Shown one piece after another: positions 1 through 60,322 of a stretch of DNA of 64,000 nt; within the stretch, counting starts at the first letter, position 1; every line of letters begins with the position of its first letter. Where the stretch lies: positions 5,877,501-5,941,500 of the forward strand of contig JAWNZC010000314.1 in the NCBI GenBank assembly GCA_035771165.1. The letters are read 5' to 3'. The notes under the pieces were generated by a model. The model was not told where the DNA came from. It made no database searches and saw nothing but the letters and a program-made list of their open reading frames with translations. Source of the stretch: Paragorgia papillata (lineage: Eukaryota > Cnidaria > Anthozoa > Scleralcyonacea > Coralliidae). The translations under genes and the position numbers were made by a program.

Positions 1-47406
<47,406 letters not shown>

Positions 47407-47536
47407 CAAGGAACCCTGAAAAAACCCAACAAACTCTGTTATAATAAGGTAGAACGGGTAGACTTTCTCCTTTCGTGCTTTAATCCTTTATGTAAGCGAT
47501 TCACGCTACAAATATTTTTGCATTTCTTATTCTTAA

Positions 47537-48009
47537 AGTGCCTATGAAACGAAAATTAAATTTGTCTTGTTTGAAAGAACACTTAAAATGACAGAATAAC
47601 ATCTTTTGCAGTTTTTCGTTTCCTTGCTTTGCTGTTGAGATATTTCAGTTTTTTTGATATGCAAATTAAACATCTTGACGTCAAACATGCATAATGAGGT
47701 ATCGGAAAAAGTTATAGATCGTTGCTATTATCAAACCAAAATAATTCGTAGGAAGCATGTGGGTGTGTTTCTCCCACAAAAATAAACATGTAGAATTTCA
47801 AGTGATTATGTTTGATAATAGCAAAGATATATTGCCTTCGACGGTAACTCATTATGCACATGTGACGTCAAAATGTTTAATTTGCATATCAAACAACTTG
47901 AAATATCTCAAGAACGAAGCGAGCAAACGCAAAACTGCAGAATATGTTACTCTACCATTTTAAGTGCTCTTTGAAATAAGACAAACTTAATTTTCGTTTC
48001 ATAGACACT
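47537..48009. mobile_element. 473-bp MITE with TTAA duplication (piggyBac-like)
   Basis: Ends AGTGCCTATGAAACGAAAAT and its inverse, flanked by TTAA at 47,533-47,536 and 48,010-48,013. Arms extend about 190 bp (CACTTAAAATG, GAGATATTTCA, ATGCAAATTAAACAT). It lies just upstream of gene 1 exon 1. Confidence 0.9.
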
Positions 48010-49114
48010 TTAACAAGCTGTAATTGAAGCAATACATGACTCTGATTCAAAAGTTGGAATGCAACAACACTTTGAAAAATTTAAATTTTCAGTATAAAAC
48101 ACAATATTTGGATGTTTATAAGGCTGTTTATTCATTTGTTGAAATATATCAAATGTATTGTTAAAGCATGACACAGTTTTAAAACGATACATACATAGCT
48201 TGTTGACTTTTTATCATATAGCTTTCATGTTCACCAAATAAGAGCGAATGGCACAATAACATCGCTATTCTAAAATTGAAAAAGTGCATCTCCCTTCTTA
48301 AGTACAAGGCTGTAAAACTTGATCATACCTTGAAACTTTTTGGATATAGATGTAGTTACTCTCTTTATCTTCTGACGGTTTCTCAGCAACTGTACACAAC
48401 TCTGGCCTTTTCTTTTTGCAAATAGATTTAGATATTAATAAGAGTCGGTATAAGACAGGTGGTGACACTGTTTTAACACCTGCTGTCCTTTTTTTACAAT
48501 CCTATAAAATCGCTTCTGACACAAGGATAAGTACATTGTGAAACTAAAAAAAAGCCAATTACCTATAAAAGCCAATTTGTTCGGCTTAAATTTGTATAAA
48601 AGCTAAATAATTATCAAGGAGAAGGGGAAAACTACACGAAATACAATGTACTATAAGGTTCGTAAATAATACATAAGAAAAAAGATTATTTATAATTACA
48701 TGCATGTATATAATTATTATAATCTATTGAGCTCCTTTAAAACTCCGAAAGAAAAACACTTGGCAAAAACGCTAACTGTAAAATTACATATCATTGAAAA
48801 AACCAAGCAGATTTTCTATTCAATGACAGCGGGTGAAAGACAAGAGATATAAAAAATAAACAGAAAGCATGCTGTCCGCTGTTCTTTGATTGAAGATATT
48901 TTGCACTGCTGAGCATTGAATAAACAAGACTAATTTTTAATAAGCTAGATGAAAGAAGTATATTCAGTACGCCGACAGCAATTGTAAATTGTGTTTTTTA
49001 TTTGATGACCTTTTCACTTATTGCATTCTGAGATTATAGTGTGCGCATACAAAATAACAATGCTTGGTCAGTGGTCAGTGATTCCAACCTACATGCATGC
49101 ATGGGCTTAACAGC

Positions 49115-49520
49115 ACAGTTTAACACGCTTGTTATTGCACAATTTGGACTGCCCTGACCAGTTAAGAGATACTTTCAAATTTAGATGTAATATGCATGAC
49201 AGAGACGTGAGAGATAAAACGTTCCTTAATCTCCCTAAGGTTAAAAGTGCAATTGGACAATCCATGTTTAAGTATGCTGGGGCAAAGGACTGGAATTCTT
49301 TGCCTTCGAATTTCAGAGAAATTACATCTATCACCAGTTTTAAACGTTCCATTTATACGTATCTTTCAGAAACCGACAATAAGTCTCATATCTGCAGTAT
49401 ATAATTTGTAGTTAGTTTTTAGGTTATTATTGTGTAGATAGTTTAGTTATAATATTCATAAGCACTGTTCTCCCATTCATATCAGCAGCTATGCTGACGG
49501 GATTATTAACAGTATAAATA
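49115..49520 (+). mobile_element. LINE 3'-end fragment (plus)
   Basis: Frame 49,129-49,404: DCPDQLRDTFKFR, DVRDKTFLNLPKVKSAIGQS, MFKYAGAKDWNSLPSNFREI, SFKRSIYTYL, the RT C-terminal tail, followed by AATAAAGTTTTTATTATTTA. It differs in sequence from the 9,385 and 17,442 copies. 48,015-49,110 holds no feature that I can support beyond the possible 5' exon near 48,329. Confidence 0.85.
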
Positions 49521-49554
49521 AAGTTTTTATTATTTATATGATATATGATATATA

Positions 49555-49805
49555 TTATTTATACTCATGTGAGTAGACTTGTAGTTGATTTCTCCTGTGC
49601 TTCGACGGTTTTTTCACCGGATTCTCCGGTTTTCCTCCCTCCGTAAAATCAATACCTAACATCTTAGCTGTGCTCCGTGGTCTGAACTGTGTCGTATGGC
49701 GGCTGCCTGGAGCGCCTTTGATATGCCTCGACACGGCCACGTTGATCTGCGTCCTTCGCAATTCAGCCACTGGCTGCCAGTAAGGATGATTAGCACCAGT
49801 CATTT
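49555..49805 (+). mobile_element. 5S-SINE body, headless copy (plus)
   Basis: ACTCATGTGAGTAGACTTGT...CTCCGGTTTTCCTCCCTCCG...GTGTCGTATGGCGGCTGCC, matching 6,865-7,020 but lacking the 5S head; it continues ACGTTGATCTGCGTCCTTCG, shared with 60,078-60,250. Confidence 0.85.
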
Positions 49806-49884
49806 ATCCTTTATCCGTAGGACAAGCTTGTCAAACGGTATTTTCATTACGAAATTCAAATACATTTCATCATAAAAATTTGTT

Positions 49885-50175
49885 AGGTAATAGATACAGC
49901 ATGAGCAGCCGAGCTGTATCTGATTTACAAGGCGAGCTGTATCTGATTTACAAGGCGAGCTGCAAGCGAGCCGTAGTAAATCAGATACAGCTCGGATGCG
50001 TCTAAGTATGCATCTAAGTAATCAAGTTCACCAACTATTTTGGGGATACGGTCTGTTTTAGCCGAGAAAATCGAAGCTAAAGTTTATGTAAATCAGGATG
50101 CTGTATCCGATTTACAACCACTGCTACGGTATTGATTTCTTTTGAATTTTCGTCATGAATTATTAATGAGTATTT
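49885..50175. repeat. Dispersed repeat ending CGTCATGAATTATTAATGAG
   Basis: TAGATACAGCATGAGCAGCC...GTAAATCAGATACAGCTCGG inverted words and the shared ATGAATTATTAATGAG end. Same family as 33,560-33,860. Confidence 0.78.
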
Positions 50176-50237
50176 TAAGAAATGAATAGAATTTTCTGGT
50201 ATCGACCAAGAGTTAGGCAATGCATGAACACAAAGAC

Positions 50238-50545
50238 TGAGTGAGTGAGTGAGTGAGTGAGTGGATGGGTGAGTGAGTGAGTGAGTGAGTGAGTGAGTGA
50301 GTGAGTGGGTGAGTGAGTGAGTGAGTGAGTGGGTGGGTGGGGTGAGTGAGTGAGTGAGTGAGTGAGTGAGTGAGTGAGTGAGTGAGTGAGTGAGTGAGTG
50401 AGTGAGTGAGTGAGTGAGTGAGTGAGTGAGTGAGTGAGTGAGTGAGTGAGTGAGTGAGTGAGTGAGTGAGTGAGTGAGTGAGTGAGTGAGTGAGTGAGTG
50501 AGTGAGTGAGTGAGTGGGTGAGTGGATGAGTGAGTGGGTGAGTCA
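50238..50545 (+). repeat. (GAGT)n array
   Basis: About 75 units with occasional GGGT. On the minus strand it is read as Leu-Thr-His-Ser in frame with a reverse-transcriptase fragment. Confidence 0.97.
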
Positions 50546-51560
50546 TTCCATTCTTTGCACTCCACTTTTCTACATTCTTTAACACACTATTTAACAGAGT
50601 TACCACATGATCTACACCGTCGCCAATGCAATATAAGGTAATGTCATCAGCGTATATTTCTATATCCTCAATGTTTTCTCCAGCACAGTTTGGCAGATCA
50701 TCACAAAAAAGTGCAAAAAGCAATGGTCCGAGCACTGAACCTCGCGGCACTCCATATTGGACGTACTGTCGTTCCGATTTTATTTTCCCAATTGTAGTAT
50801 ATTGTGGCCTGTCAGTGACGTAATTTTTAATCCATGCCAGTAGATTTCCGGAAATTCCTCTACGTTGCAATTTCAGTAACAGTTGATGATGGGGTATAGA
50901 GTCGAAAGCTTTCTTGAATTTTAAAAAGCTATTGCCACAACCTTCTTTCCGTCAGCAGCCTTTCTCCATTTTCCCGTCATATATAAGATAACTAAGTTGT
51001 TCCGTCGAGTGATTCTTTTTATATGCCCATTGGTGTGAGGTAAGTAAACTTGGATTATTTTCAGTGTGATCAGTTATTGTTGTTGACACGTGTTTCTCCA
51101 GCAGTTTACTTGGGAGGGAGAGCATAGATAATGGTCTGTAATTGTCTCTGTTCGTCTCATCTTCTTTTTTGTAAACAGCTGCGATTCTCGCACATTTCCA
51201 TTCTTGGGGTAAAGTGGCCAACGTGGCACTCTTTCTGAAGATTGAGGTTAGCGAAGGTACTATTGACTCACCAGTAGCTTTAAGAAGTCGTGAGGATACA
51301 TTGTCTGGACCTGTTGCTTTTCCACTTTTTAATCCATTCAAACTTTCTCTTACTGATTCTTCACTGATGTTTATCTCTGATGTTGTTGGTGTAATTTGAT
51401 CAACTAGTTCCCATTCATTTTCACCTTGTGTTGATTAAATATCGTTTGACAGCCGAATTCCCACTGTTGCATTTAGGACGTTTGCTATTATTTCTTCATC
51501 TGTTTGTAATTTTCCATCGTCGTCTTTAATAGCGCATATATTTCTGAATTTATGTTTAGT
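50545..51560 (-). mobile_element. LINE reverse-transcriptase fragment (minus), frameshifted
   Basis: Minus frames: GLKSGKATGPDNVSSRLLKA, NYRPLSMLSLPSKLLEKHVS, SHQWAYKKNHSTEQ (51,341-50,952), then LLKLQRRGISGNLLAWIKNY, YGVPRGSVLGPLLFALFCDD, EIYADDITLY (50,903-50,545). Around 50,910-50,940 a one-base change breaks the FxxxKAFDSIPH segment. The element ends at the GAGT array, so its 3' half is lost. Confidence 0.9.
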
Positions 51561-51699
51561 TGAGCCGTCTGCTGTCTTCAATATTTTCCAATATGTTCAA
51601 TATGACATCACAATCGTGTTTGCATTTAAGAAATAAAAGATAAAGCTCCGTGCATGTGTACTCTTATAAAGGCACGTTTGACGTCATTTGAACACGAAA

Positions 51700-51945
51700 G
51701 AAGTTGAGTAGAAAAGAAAATAAGTCTCATCTTAATTAAGACGCGTCCTATTTAAGTCGTGAACACACTCGTATAAACGGTCAATTTCTAATAAGTCGCG
51801 ACTTATTTCGGACTAGCTTTCAACCCTGTTCTTATTTTAGTCGCGACTTACTTTATGGCCACGAACAAATTGACCATTTATACGAGTGTGTTCGCGACTT
51901 AAATAGGACGAGTCTTAATTAAGTTGCGACTTATTTTCTCCGTTT
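51700..51945. mobile_element. Foldback MITE (AATTAAGACGCGTCCTATTTAAGT)
   Basis: CTTAATTAAGACGCGTCCTA..CACACTCGTATAAACGGTCA is mirrored as TGACCATTTATACGAGTGTG..TAGGACGAGTCTTAATTAAG; inner TAAGTCGCGACTTA palindromes. Confidence 0.88.
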
Positions 51946-52019
51946 AAATTACCCTGATGCATGATGATGATGATGATCATGACGATGATGGTAATGATCA
52001 TGATGAAACCCTGGGTCTG

Positions 52020-52115
52020 CATGCCATCTGAGTTCCAGCAGCTCAATAGTTAGAACGTCTGCCTAATATTCAAAAGGTTGTGGGATCGAGTCCTGTCGGT
52101 AGCTAAGAGTTTTCA
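52020..52115 (+). mobile_element. tRNA-derived SINE remnant
   Basis: CAGCTCAATAGTTAGAACGT (box A-like) and GTGGGATCGAGTCC (box B-like) with the CTAAGAGTTTTC body of the 12,475 family. Confidence 0.65.
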
Positions 52116-52545
52116 AAGATTAAACATCAGGATTGAACATCTTTCAAAGATTAAACATCTAATGACAACCGGCACAGCGAGAATAACAAAAGGCCTGGGT
52201 CAGGCGTTCACTCCGGCTACTGGCAAAGTGCGGAGGTGCTTGGCTAAAATATACTGATTGTAGTGTTTTTGCAGCAATCACAAAATCGAAGGTTGAATCG
52301 GAGACCTCTCGGCCTCCGCAGGCTCTATACCGCGCTAGCAAAGGTGGGAGTGGGCCGAGGAAGATCAGATCGAAAGCTGAATGTGGTGCATACTTCACAG
52401 AGGTGAACATATTTACGATCAAGACAGTTGTCAGCCACATCTGATCACTGTTAAACTACAAAGTCAGTCAGTCTCTTTCGAAATCTACCAACAATGTGCA
52501 AGAACACCTTCATCAAAAGGCAAAGCTGTTCAACTTTTTGTACAA

Positions 52546-53062
52546 CTCCAAAAGCAAAAGGACCAAAGAGCTTACAACATGCCTCACGGCCTCACTCACT
52601 CCATCACACGGCTAACAACTCACTGGAAGTATGAATAGTAGCGGAAGTAAAAAGTGCAAAAATGCAAAATCGTGACACCCAAGGAAAAACAAACGAGCCG
52701 AAGCCTAAACTTGGCCTACCACAAGTGGCCCGAGTAATTAAGAATCTCATGTTACATGTAACTTCGCGGATACTGGTTGCTGGATGTCATGCATGAGCCA
52801 GGTTGCACTTGATTAACGGAAGATGTGGTTCGCTAGATAACCTCATCAGAGGCCATATTCCTAGGTACGAAAAGAAACTGAGTTTCTCCAAAAGCAAAAG
52901 GACCAAAGAGCTTACAACACGCCTCACGGCCTCACTCCATCACACGGCTACAACTCACCAGAAGTATGAATAGTAGCGGAAGTAAAATGTGAAAAATGCA
53001 AGATCATGACACCCCAAAAAAGGGGGGGGAAAACCCGAGCCGAAACCTAGCTTGCCCGAGTA
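52546..53062. repeat. Direct duplication of about 180 bp (52,546-52,738 and 52,886-53,062)
   Basis: Both copies read CTCCAAAAGCAAAAGGACCA, CCTCACGGCCTCACTC, GAAGTATGAATAGTAGCGGA, GAGCCGAA.CCTA, with small indels. Downstream of TANGO6; origin unknown. The plus frame at 52,381-52,638 has no recognisable family. Confidence 0.8.
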
Positions 53063-53124
53063 ACAAATCATTACAAACTCTAACGTATTGAATTTCTATA
53101 TTAGACTACTTTCTTATTTTACCG

Positions 53125-53301
53125 TTACGGCAAGACATTGATACTCTTCACAAGCCGTTGTCGTGGGAACAATTGTTCTTTCATAATCTTCTCCAACTCA
53201 GCCAAGGCCAGTCGCGCATGCGCACGCGCAGTATCATCTTGATCTGTCGACTCTACCAATTTCAATAATTGATATAAATCTTTGAGAATGTCAGCCAACA
53301 C
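53125..53301 (-). CDS. TANGO6: TANGO6 exon 9 (terminal)
   Basis: Acceptor TTTTTTATCGTAG before 53,301; TAA stop at 53,127-53,125. Translation VLADILKDLYQLLKLVESTD, ARAHARLALAELEKIMKEQL, FPRQRLVKSINVLP*, matching the RTP1_C2 end of vertebrate TANGO6 (..LALEELD.IM...LFP.Q.L.K.I.VLP). Confidence 0.93.
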   Translation of the reverse strand: MLADILKDLYQLLKLVESTDQDDTARAHARLALAELEKIMKEQLFPRQRLVKSINVLP

Positions 53302-55867
53302 CTACGATAAAAAAATAGACGTTGCGATAAATTTGATTGTCAAAAAAAGCTCCAACCATTGAGCCAAGGAAGTATTTTAGATAGAGCAAAGTGCCGCGAT
53401 TATAGTTTTGATAACGAAATATTGACGTTTCTAGCGGAGCCCTTCATCAGAGTAAAATGTGGTTTAAAAAAGTGGAGTGTTGCGTAGCCAGTGTTAAAAC
53501 ACGATAGAGCAAAGTGAAAAGATGGTAGTAAACTGTTGAGAGTTTTTCTAGTTCGTTATCAAAATTATTCTCAGCAGTTTATCACCTTCGCACTTTACAA
53601 CTCCTAATATGTGTAATATGTGTGCACTCTAATTGACCAAAGATTGACTTGTAATTAAGTGAATACAAATGGTAGTAAGACATCACCCAAACAAATCTGT
53701 GTGTCAATAGAGATAGCAGTAAAACAACAGAACATAACACTCTCTATAAAGCCATCCGATACTTTTCCAATACTTACCTCTACTGAACTGTTGCCCAGTC
53801 CTCTTAAAATAAGCGTAATAACCAAGACTGCAGCCTGTCGAACTTCAACGGCCTCGTCAGATTTTAAAACTGAACCCACACAATAAAAAATCTAAAATAT
53901 AACAGACATAGTATAAACATTAATAAATAGATAAACCGAGAACGAGGGATGTATGCTATGTAAAGACCCGAGGACGCGCAGCGTCCGAGGGCAATCGCAT
54001 TATATCGCATACATCCCGACGTTCGAGGGATTTATCTGACTTAATTTATTATCGAGGAGGTTTTCCAAGAAAGTTTTGTCTTTTTTTTCCACCTTGGACA
54101 AAGATTTTCCTTGTTTTTTTCTTAATTTCGTATCTAATTATTATTCAAGGTCTTTATGCGATATAAAGACCTCGGAAGAACAAAGAAAACCGACTCGATA
54201 ATAAATTAAGCAATGTTTAAAACATGAACAGCAGTGTTTCATCAAGTTTAAAACTTCATAAAAAGAAATCGTCGATAGACGTTATTGGAGGATTGGTACC
54301 AAGCCCCAGGGGGGATGCCACCCCTGATCAGAGGTAATCATGGCAACCCCGCCACAGCTCACCTCCAGGCACCAGTCACACTGTCAAGCAGTGGAAATAT
54401 ATATACTTACCTTGCATTCTATCAGGAGTGGGTGGGTGGGTGGGTCAACACAATGCAAAGCAAGAAATCCCCAAGTATCAACTCTATAAACAACGCTGAC
54501 CACTGACCAAATATCTAATAAATAGATAGCGCGCGCAAAACCAGTCAAGCTCAGACCACTGACAAGACTTTGATGAGCGCTGAGATAATCCCCACATATT
54601 ATAAATGAGTGACCGCTGACTAGCATTATCTCCTTTTTTACCTTGCCTAAATTACATTTAGCCTCATAATGTGCAGCACTTGATAAAACACGTGATGTGA
54701 GTGTTTTGAACAGCTTAAAAAACGTTTCGTTATTGGTTGTTTTTGCTTTGATTCATTCAATTGCAAACAAGGATGACAATTTTATATAAAATTCTATGTT
54801 CATTAGTATTCTTTCTGACATCCATAAGTTTTATCTGATAAAAGACCACTGACATAGTAGCGATTTCCTTTGTGTTTCCTCAGGAATTACTAATGAGTTA
54901 CCTAATTACACGTAGAGTGGCGCAAACAGCAGTGATATTTCATCAAGCTGGTATGCTACAAACTTCTTGATATCAAACTTGCAGCAATCTGTAATAATCG
55001 TCATGAAAAAGAGATATCTACGAGTCAAAGACAATGAATGTAAATTCACTTATCCAATTCATAATTCATGAAGAATACTACCATTTGCGTTCAAGCGTTT
55101 AGCGAATAATAGTTGTTTTCGAGATTTGAAACAAACGTTGTCCAATGACAACTATACGTTTGACAGATCAAATCTATTGCTTGTTTCAAGTTTCAACGTT
55201 GCGTGATATTTTCTCACGGGCCATGGCAAACATGGAATACAAAATAAATGCGTTCGGTTTCTAGTGATTTAGTATTTACCTCGTGTACAACTGAAGGTAA
55301 CGTATGTGGTGACAACCGACACAGTTCACCAAGATTTGATAAACTACTGGCTCGAATGAAACTGTCCTTGTCTTTGACACCTGTGAGAAACGCTTGAACC
55401 AAAGACTCAAAATAATAAGGCGCCAATTCACCACATCTCTTCGTTGCTCGCAATAAAGCTTCACCAAGTTTCATTTGAGTTGTAATTGATCTGTTTATGA
55501 CTGAGTGCTCACGTTTACTTGCTAGAAAAAGAATATTGTACATAAAATAAATAGCCAATATATTTATTAACAACTACTGTGGTTATATAAGTGTATAAGA
55601 ATGACTGTGTGATAATCTTTATATTACTTCAACTGTTAAAGCTTAAAAATGCAAATTGATGTAGTGGTTTTCAAGTATTATTTAGATTTAAGGTTTCTAA
55701 CACTAAAAGTACATTTTAAAATGATATTATCGTCGTTGTTGTTGTTGCTGCTATTGTTGTTGTTGTTGTCGTCGTCGTCGTTGTTGTTGTTGTTGCTACT
55801 GCTGCTGTTGTTGTTCTTTTTGTTGCTGCTGTTCTTGTTCTTGTTGCTCCTGCTATTGTTCTTGCCG

Positions 55868-55899
<32 letters not shown>

Positions 55900-56238
55900 G
55901 CTGTCGTCGTCGTTGTTGTTGTTACTGCTGCTTCTGTTGTTGTTGTTGTTGTTGTTGTTGCTGCTGCTATTGTTGCTGCATGGTAGTATAATTATCGATT
56001 GTGGTGTGGGTTGCTATTCATGCTGCTGTCTTCGCTGCTCCCACATGAATTTCTTCCCCCATCTCACCTCCCTAAAGCTTAAAAATGTTTTGTTTACAAA
56101 TTAATGCAGTGGTTTTCAAATATTAATATTATTATTAAAATAATAATATTGTCGTTGTTGTTGATGACGTAGTCGCAGTTGTTGTTGCTGATGCTACTGC
56201 TGCTGTTGTTGTTGCTGTTGTTGTTGTTGTTGTTGTCT

Positions 56239-56291
<53 letters not shown>

Positions 56292-59200
56292 GCTACTGCT
56301 GTTGTTCTTGATGTTGCTGTCCTTACAGGGGTGTTGGTGGCACAGTGGTTAGTACACGTGCCTTTCACCTCTGCGAGCCGGGTTCGATTCCTGCACGGTG
56401 CAGTTATCTGATTAAAAAAATTCACCTTGGCCGCATGTGAGAAGAGTGCTTCCAGTTTGACTCTACCAAACACCACAGGTTTCCTCCGGGTACTCCGGTT
56501 TCCTCCTGTAGTAACACTGGACCAATGAGGGTGGGCCCTTACTGGACCTCTGAGGATAACAGTTTAGATATAATTGATAGAGTTATCCAGTATAAATAAG
56601 GTTAGTTTAGTTTTTTTAGTTTGTTGTTGCTGCTGGGCATTGTTGCTGGACTGTAGTGTTATTATTAAATGTGGTGTGGGTCGCAGCTCCCACATGAGTA
56701 TCTTCCCCCATCTTACCTCGCTCTCCTTCAGGTCCAAAGTACATCCCTTTCTCCATCTCTTCTCCCAACCCATAGTTCCCACCTGTACATCAAGACACGT
56801 GATAAACTCTCTTGCCAAATATGGAAGAACCTCTTTCGTTCTCACGTCAGCTGCAGCAACCAGACCTTCCACGGCTGCCAAATAAATATAACTATCGTCA
56901 TGAATAAGGTTATCTTGAAATGTCTTCACCAAGATATCCACCTTCTCTAAGGCTTTGGCATCTCGAGATCTCAAAAGACCCGCGAGTCTCATCAACGCAT
57001 GCCCTCTCGCAGGTAACAGAGGGTCGCATAATAACTCGAATGCTTTATCAAAATCCGCTGACTGCAGTTCTGGGGACTCATGGTCACGAGATGGGTTTCG
57101 GCCATTTTCTTTTCCTTGACTGGAAGTGACTTCATTGTTACTTAAATCTTTTGATTGCACCTTGGATTCTTTTTCTGATAATACAACTTGTCGAGTAAGA
57201 ATAAGAACCAGCAAGTCATTAGCTAACTCTCTTATCTCGTCCTCAATATATTCATCAGATATTTGCTGTAACAGTGGAACTAATCCTTGAAGCTTGACGT
57301 AATCAGATGAATTAACCTACAACACAAACCGTGCCAAAATACCAAAGTTAACCCTTCGAAGCCTGAAGACGAGTCTTTTGTATTTTATTGATTTTATTCA
57401 GCACAGGGAGAGGTCCACGCCTCAAAGTGTTAAAACCTATCTCTTTAACACTTTGAAGCCTGACGACGAGTCTTTAGTATTTTACTCTGGCTAACGCCAG
57501 ACGATTTTATTCAGCACAGGGAGAGGTCCAGGCCTCAAAGTGTTAATGGGAAAAAAAATTATAGATTGGGATAATGTTTGTTTAGAAATTTATTATTAAT
57601 AAATTTAGGTTAATGTTAGGGAGTAAGAGATAATGTATCTCCTGCCTCAAAGCTTAAGTGTAGTTCGTGTGGCATGTGAACAAGGTCAGATGCAAAAGCC
57701 AGATAAATAAAGTGCATAAAAATACGCGGAAAAAAGATAAAGCCCAACTCAAACCTTATCTAAAGATTCCCTATCAAAACAAAATTCCTCCTTGAGGCAA
57801 TGGTATAAATGAATGCGGCAAGGGTGACGGTGGTCATTCTGTCACAGACTCACAGTCAGAGAGCTCACTCAAATCGTTCTGTAAAATAGCAGTTTAAGTT
57901 TTTCGGGGATTTTTATCCCACCCACCACAACCCCTTTTGTAATAACATATAAATAGTCTATACTTATAGAAATTATAATAGTAAAAAGAAAATGTAATAA
58001 TTTAACTATCTAATAAATGAGTGGCAGGAAGTGCTGTCATCCTTATCACTTCACAGAAGTGCTGTGCCTCACACACTTCACCCACGTGAAGGATTTGGAT
58101 GGGTGAGACATCGATCTTACGAGTGCTGAGCACCCCTTAGACTTAGTTAATGTCTCTAAAATGGGCGATCTCCATTTTAGGCCGCCGGACAGGACACCCT
58201 CCTCCCGGTTCAGTTACTTCCTCGCTATCTCCTTTTGCCACAATTCATTACAACCAATGTCTCTGTCTCAGTTTGTATCATTAAAATACGACCGTGTTCA
58301 TTAATGGGATAATTATTGTGGGACAGCAAACTCATATGGAAAATAATGATATTAAGTAATATTTAAAACACGAGCAGGAATGTTTTATCAGATTTAAAAC
58401 CACGAGGGCGCAGCCCGAGTGTTTTAGATCTGATAAAACACGTGATGCGAGTGTTTTGAATGGCTTAAAAAACGATTCGTTATTGGATGTTATGTTCATT
58501 AGTATTCTTTATATAAAATTATATGTTCATTAGTATTCTTTCTGACGTCAAGAAGTTTTATCCGATTTACAACCTCTGCTATATACGGTATTGATTTCTT
58601 TTGTGTTTTCCTCATGAATTATTAATGAGTTTTTAAGTACGGATAAAACATTAATTAATAAAACATCAATGTTTTATCAAAGTTAATAGGCACTAGTGCC
58701 TCAAATTGAGCTTTTTCTGACTGTAAATGATCTTATCTAACCTTTCTTACGACTCTTAAACAAAGTGTTCATCATTTACACTTAGAATTTGATAAGTAAG
58801 TTAAAATATTCGCGTCCGATCGTTATGGGCATCTACAATGGCTCGCCTTCGGCATGCCCATAAAGATCGGCCGCTCATGTTTTAACTATAACTTGCTTTG
58901 CCCGCGCGGGTGGAGCGGGCTTTGAAAGTTGGAAATTTTCACCTTCCAAAGCATTAACTGAACAATGCACACTCCGCCGGCGCGAGCAAAGATGACGTAA
59001 TCATGAAAACGGCCTTTAGCAGCTACTCCGAGTGACTAACCATACTGGGTAAATAGAGAAAAACTCTACTCGACCGCGGCTGGGATACGAACCCGCGACC
59101 TTCGCTTTACTAATCCCACGTAGCCTAGTTTCCAAGCCTTTCGTTTCATGAGCTTGGCCGCGTAGTCGGTTTGGGTTCTTGGGAAGACTGGGGAGAGGCT

Positions 59201-60275
59201 GGAAACGAGAAGGCCTAGGAACATTCGTAAAAAGGTCCTGCCCAGAATCGTTCTGGCCTTTCGAGTGTTCCTGGGATCTAGCGTAGCGTTATATAAAAAG
59301 CACAAGGATGTCTCCGAAGATTTTACCAAAGATCTTGGCGATCGAAAGAAGTAAATTATGGAATATATTCCAATTGGAGCTCGAAATGAAAATTTAACTG
59401 TTTAACTATCAACTTTTGGTGGTTGCAGAAGGAAAGCTAGTGATAAGAAAGCTAGGCCAGTGAACCTTCGTCGATCCGAGGTGAGTAGACTTGTATTATT
59501 TTATGCAGATGGAAATAGTAAGTGTCGGGAAACACTTAGGACGTCATAACATCACAATTCTTCCTCAATAAACAACTGAGCTGTAAAGTGAAAGTGTTTA
59601 CGAATTTTGCTAGGCCTTCCCCAGCGGGTCTGTTCGGATCACTTCCGAAACGTGTCAACCGAGGAAGGCCTAGAAACTACGTTAAGTCCGACGCTCTAGC
59701 AACTGAGCTACACTACGTAGAGCTCGAGCGTCGTTCTCATCAGCTATTCGCTCATAGACATTTCGAGCTCATTATCTAACTGTCAAACAGATGCACGGAA
59801 CAAGTTCGGAGAGCACAAAAAAAAACTAAGAGCGACGTAAGAAAAATGTTTTCCCGCGCTTGACTGAATTGTTGTGCAACATCGAGAAATGAGCCAATCA
59901 GAAGTAGCACCGTATAATGATGATTAAAGCCCGTTCTCCACTAAGCGACTTTTTTTAGCGAATCGATTTTCTATTGTTAGAACATAGCCTGGGCCTAGTT
60001 AGTTCCAATCTAGAGCTTATAAGGCAAAAAATATATAAGTCGCTTCGAGCAAAAAAAGTCACCTAGTGTAAAGGACTGGGTGGCTAATCATCCTTACTTG
60101 CAGCCAGCGGCTGAATTACGAAGGACGCAGATCAACGTGGCCGTGTCGATCAAAGGCGCTACAGGCAGCCGCCATACGACACAGTTCAGACCACGGATCA
60201 CAGCTAAGATGTGGGTGTTGATTTTAAGGAGGGGAAGAAAACCGGAGAACCCAGCGAACTAGTGTCACACAGGCT

Positions 60276-60322
<47 letters not shown>

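Noticed and set aside
52381..52638. An 85-residue plus-strand frame downstream of TANGO6
   Set aside because: It overlaps the duplicated 52,546 segment, has no initiation context or family, and the second copy does not preserve the frame.
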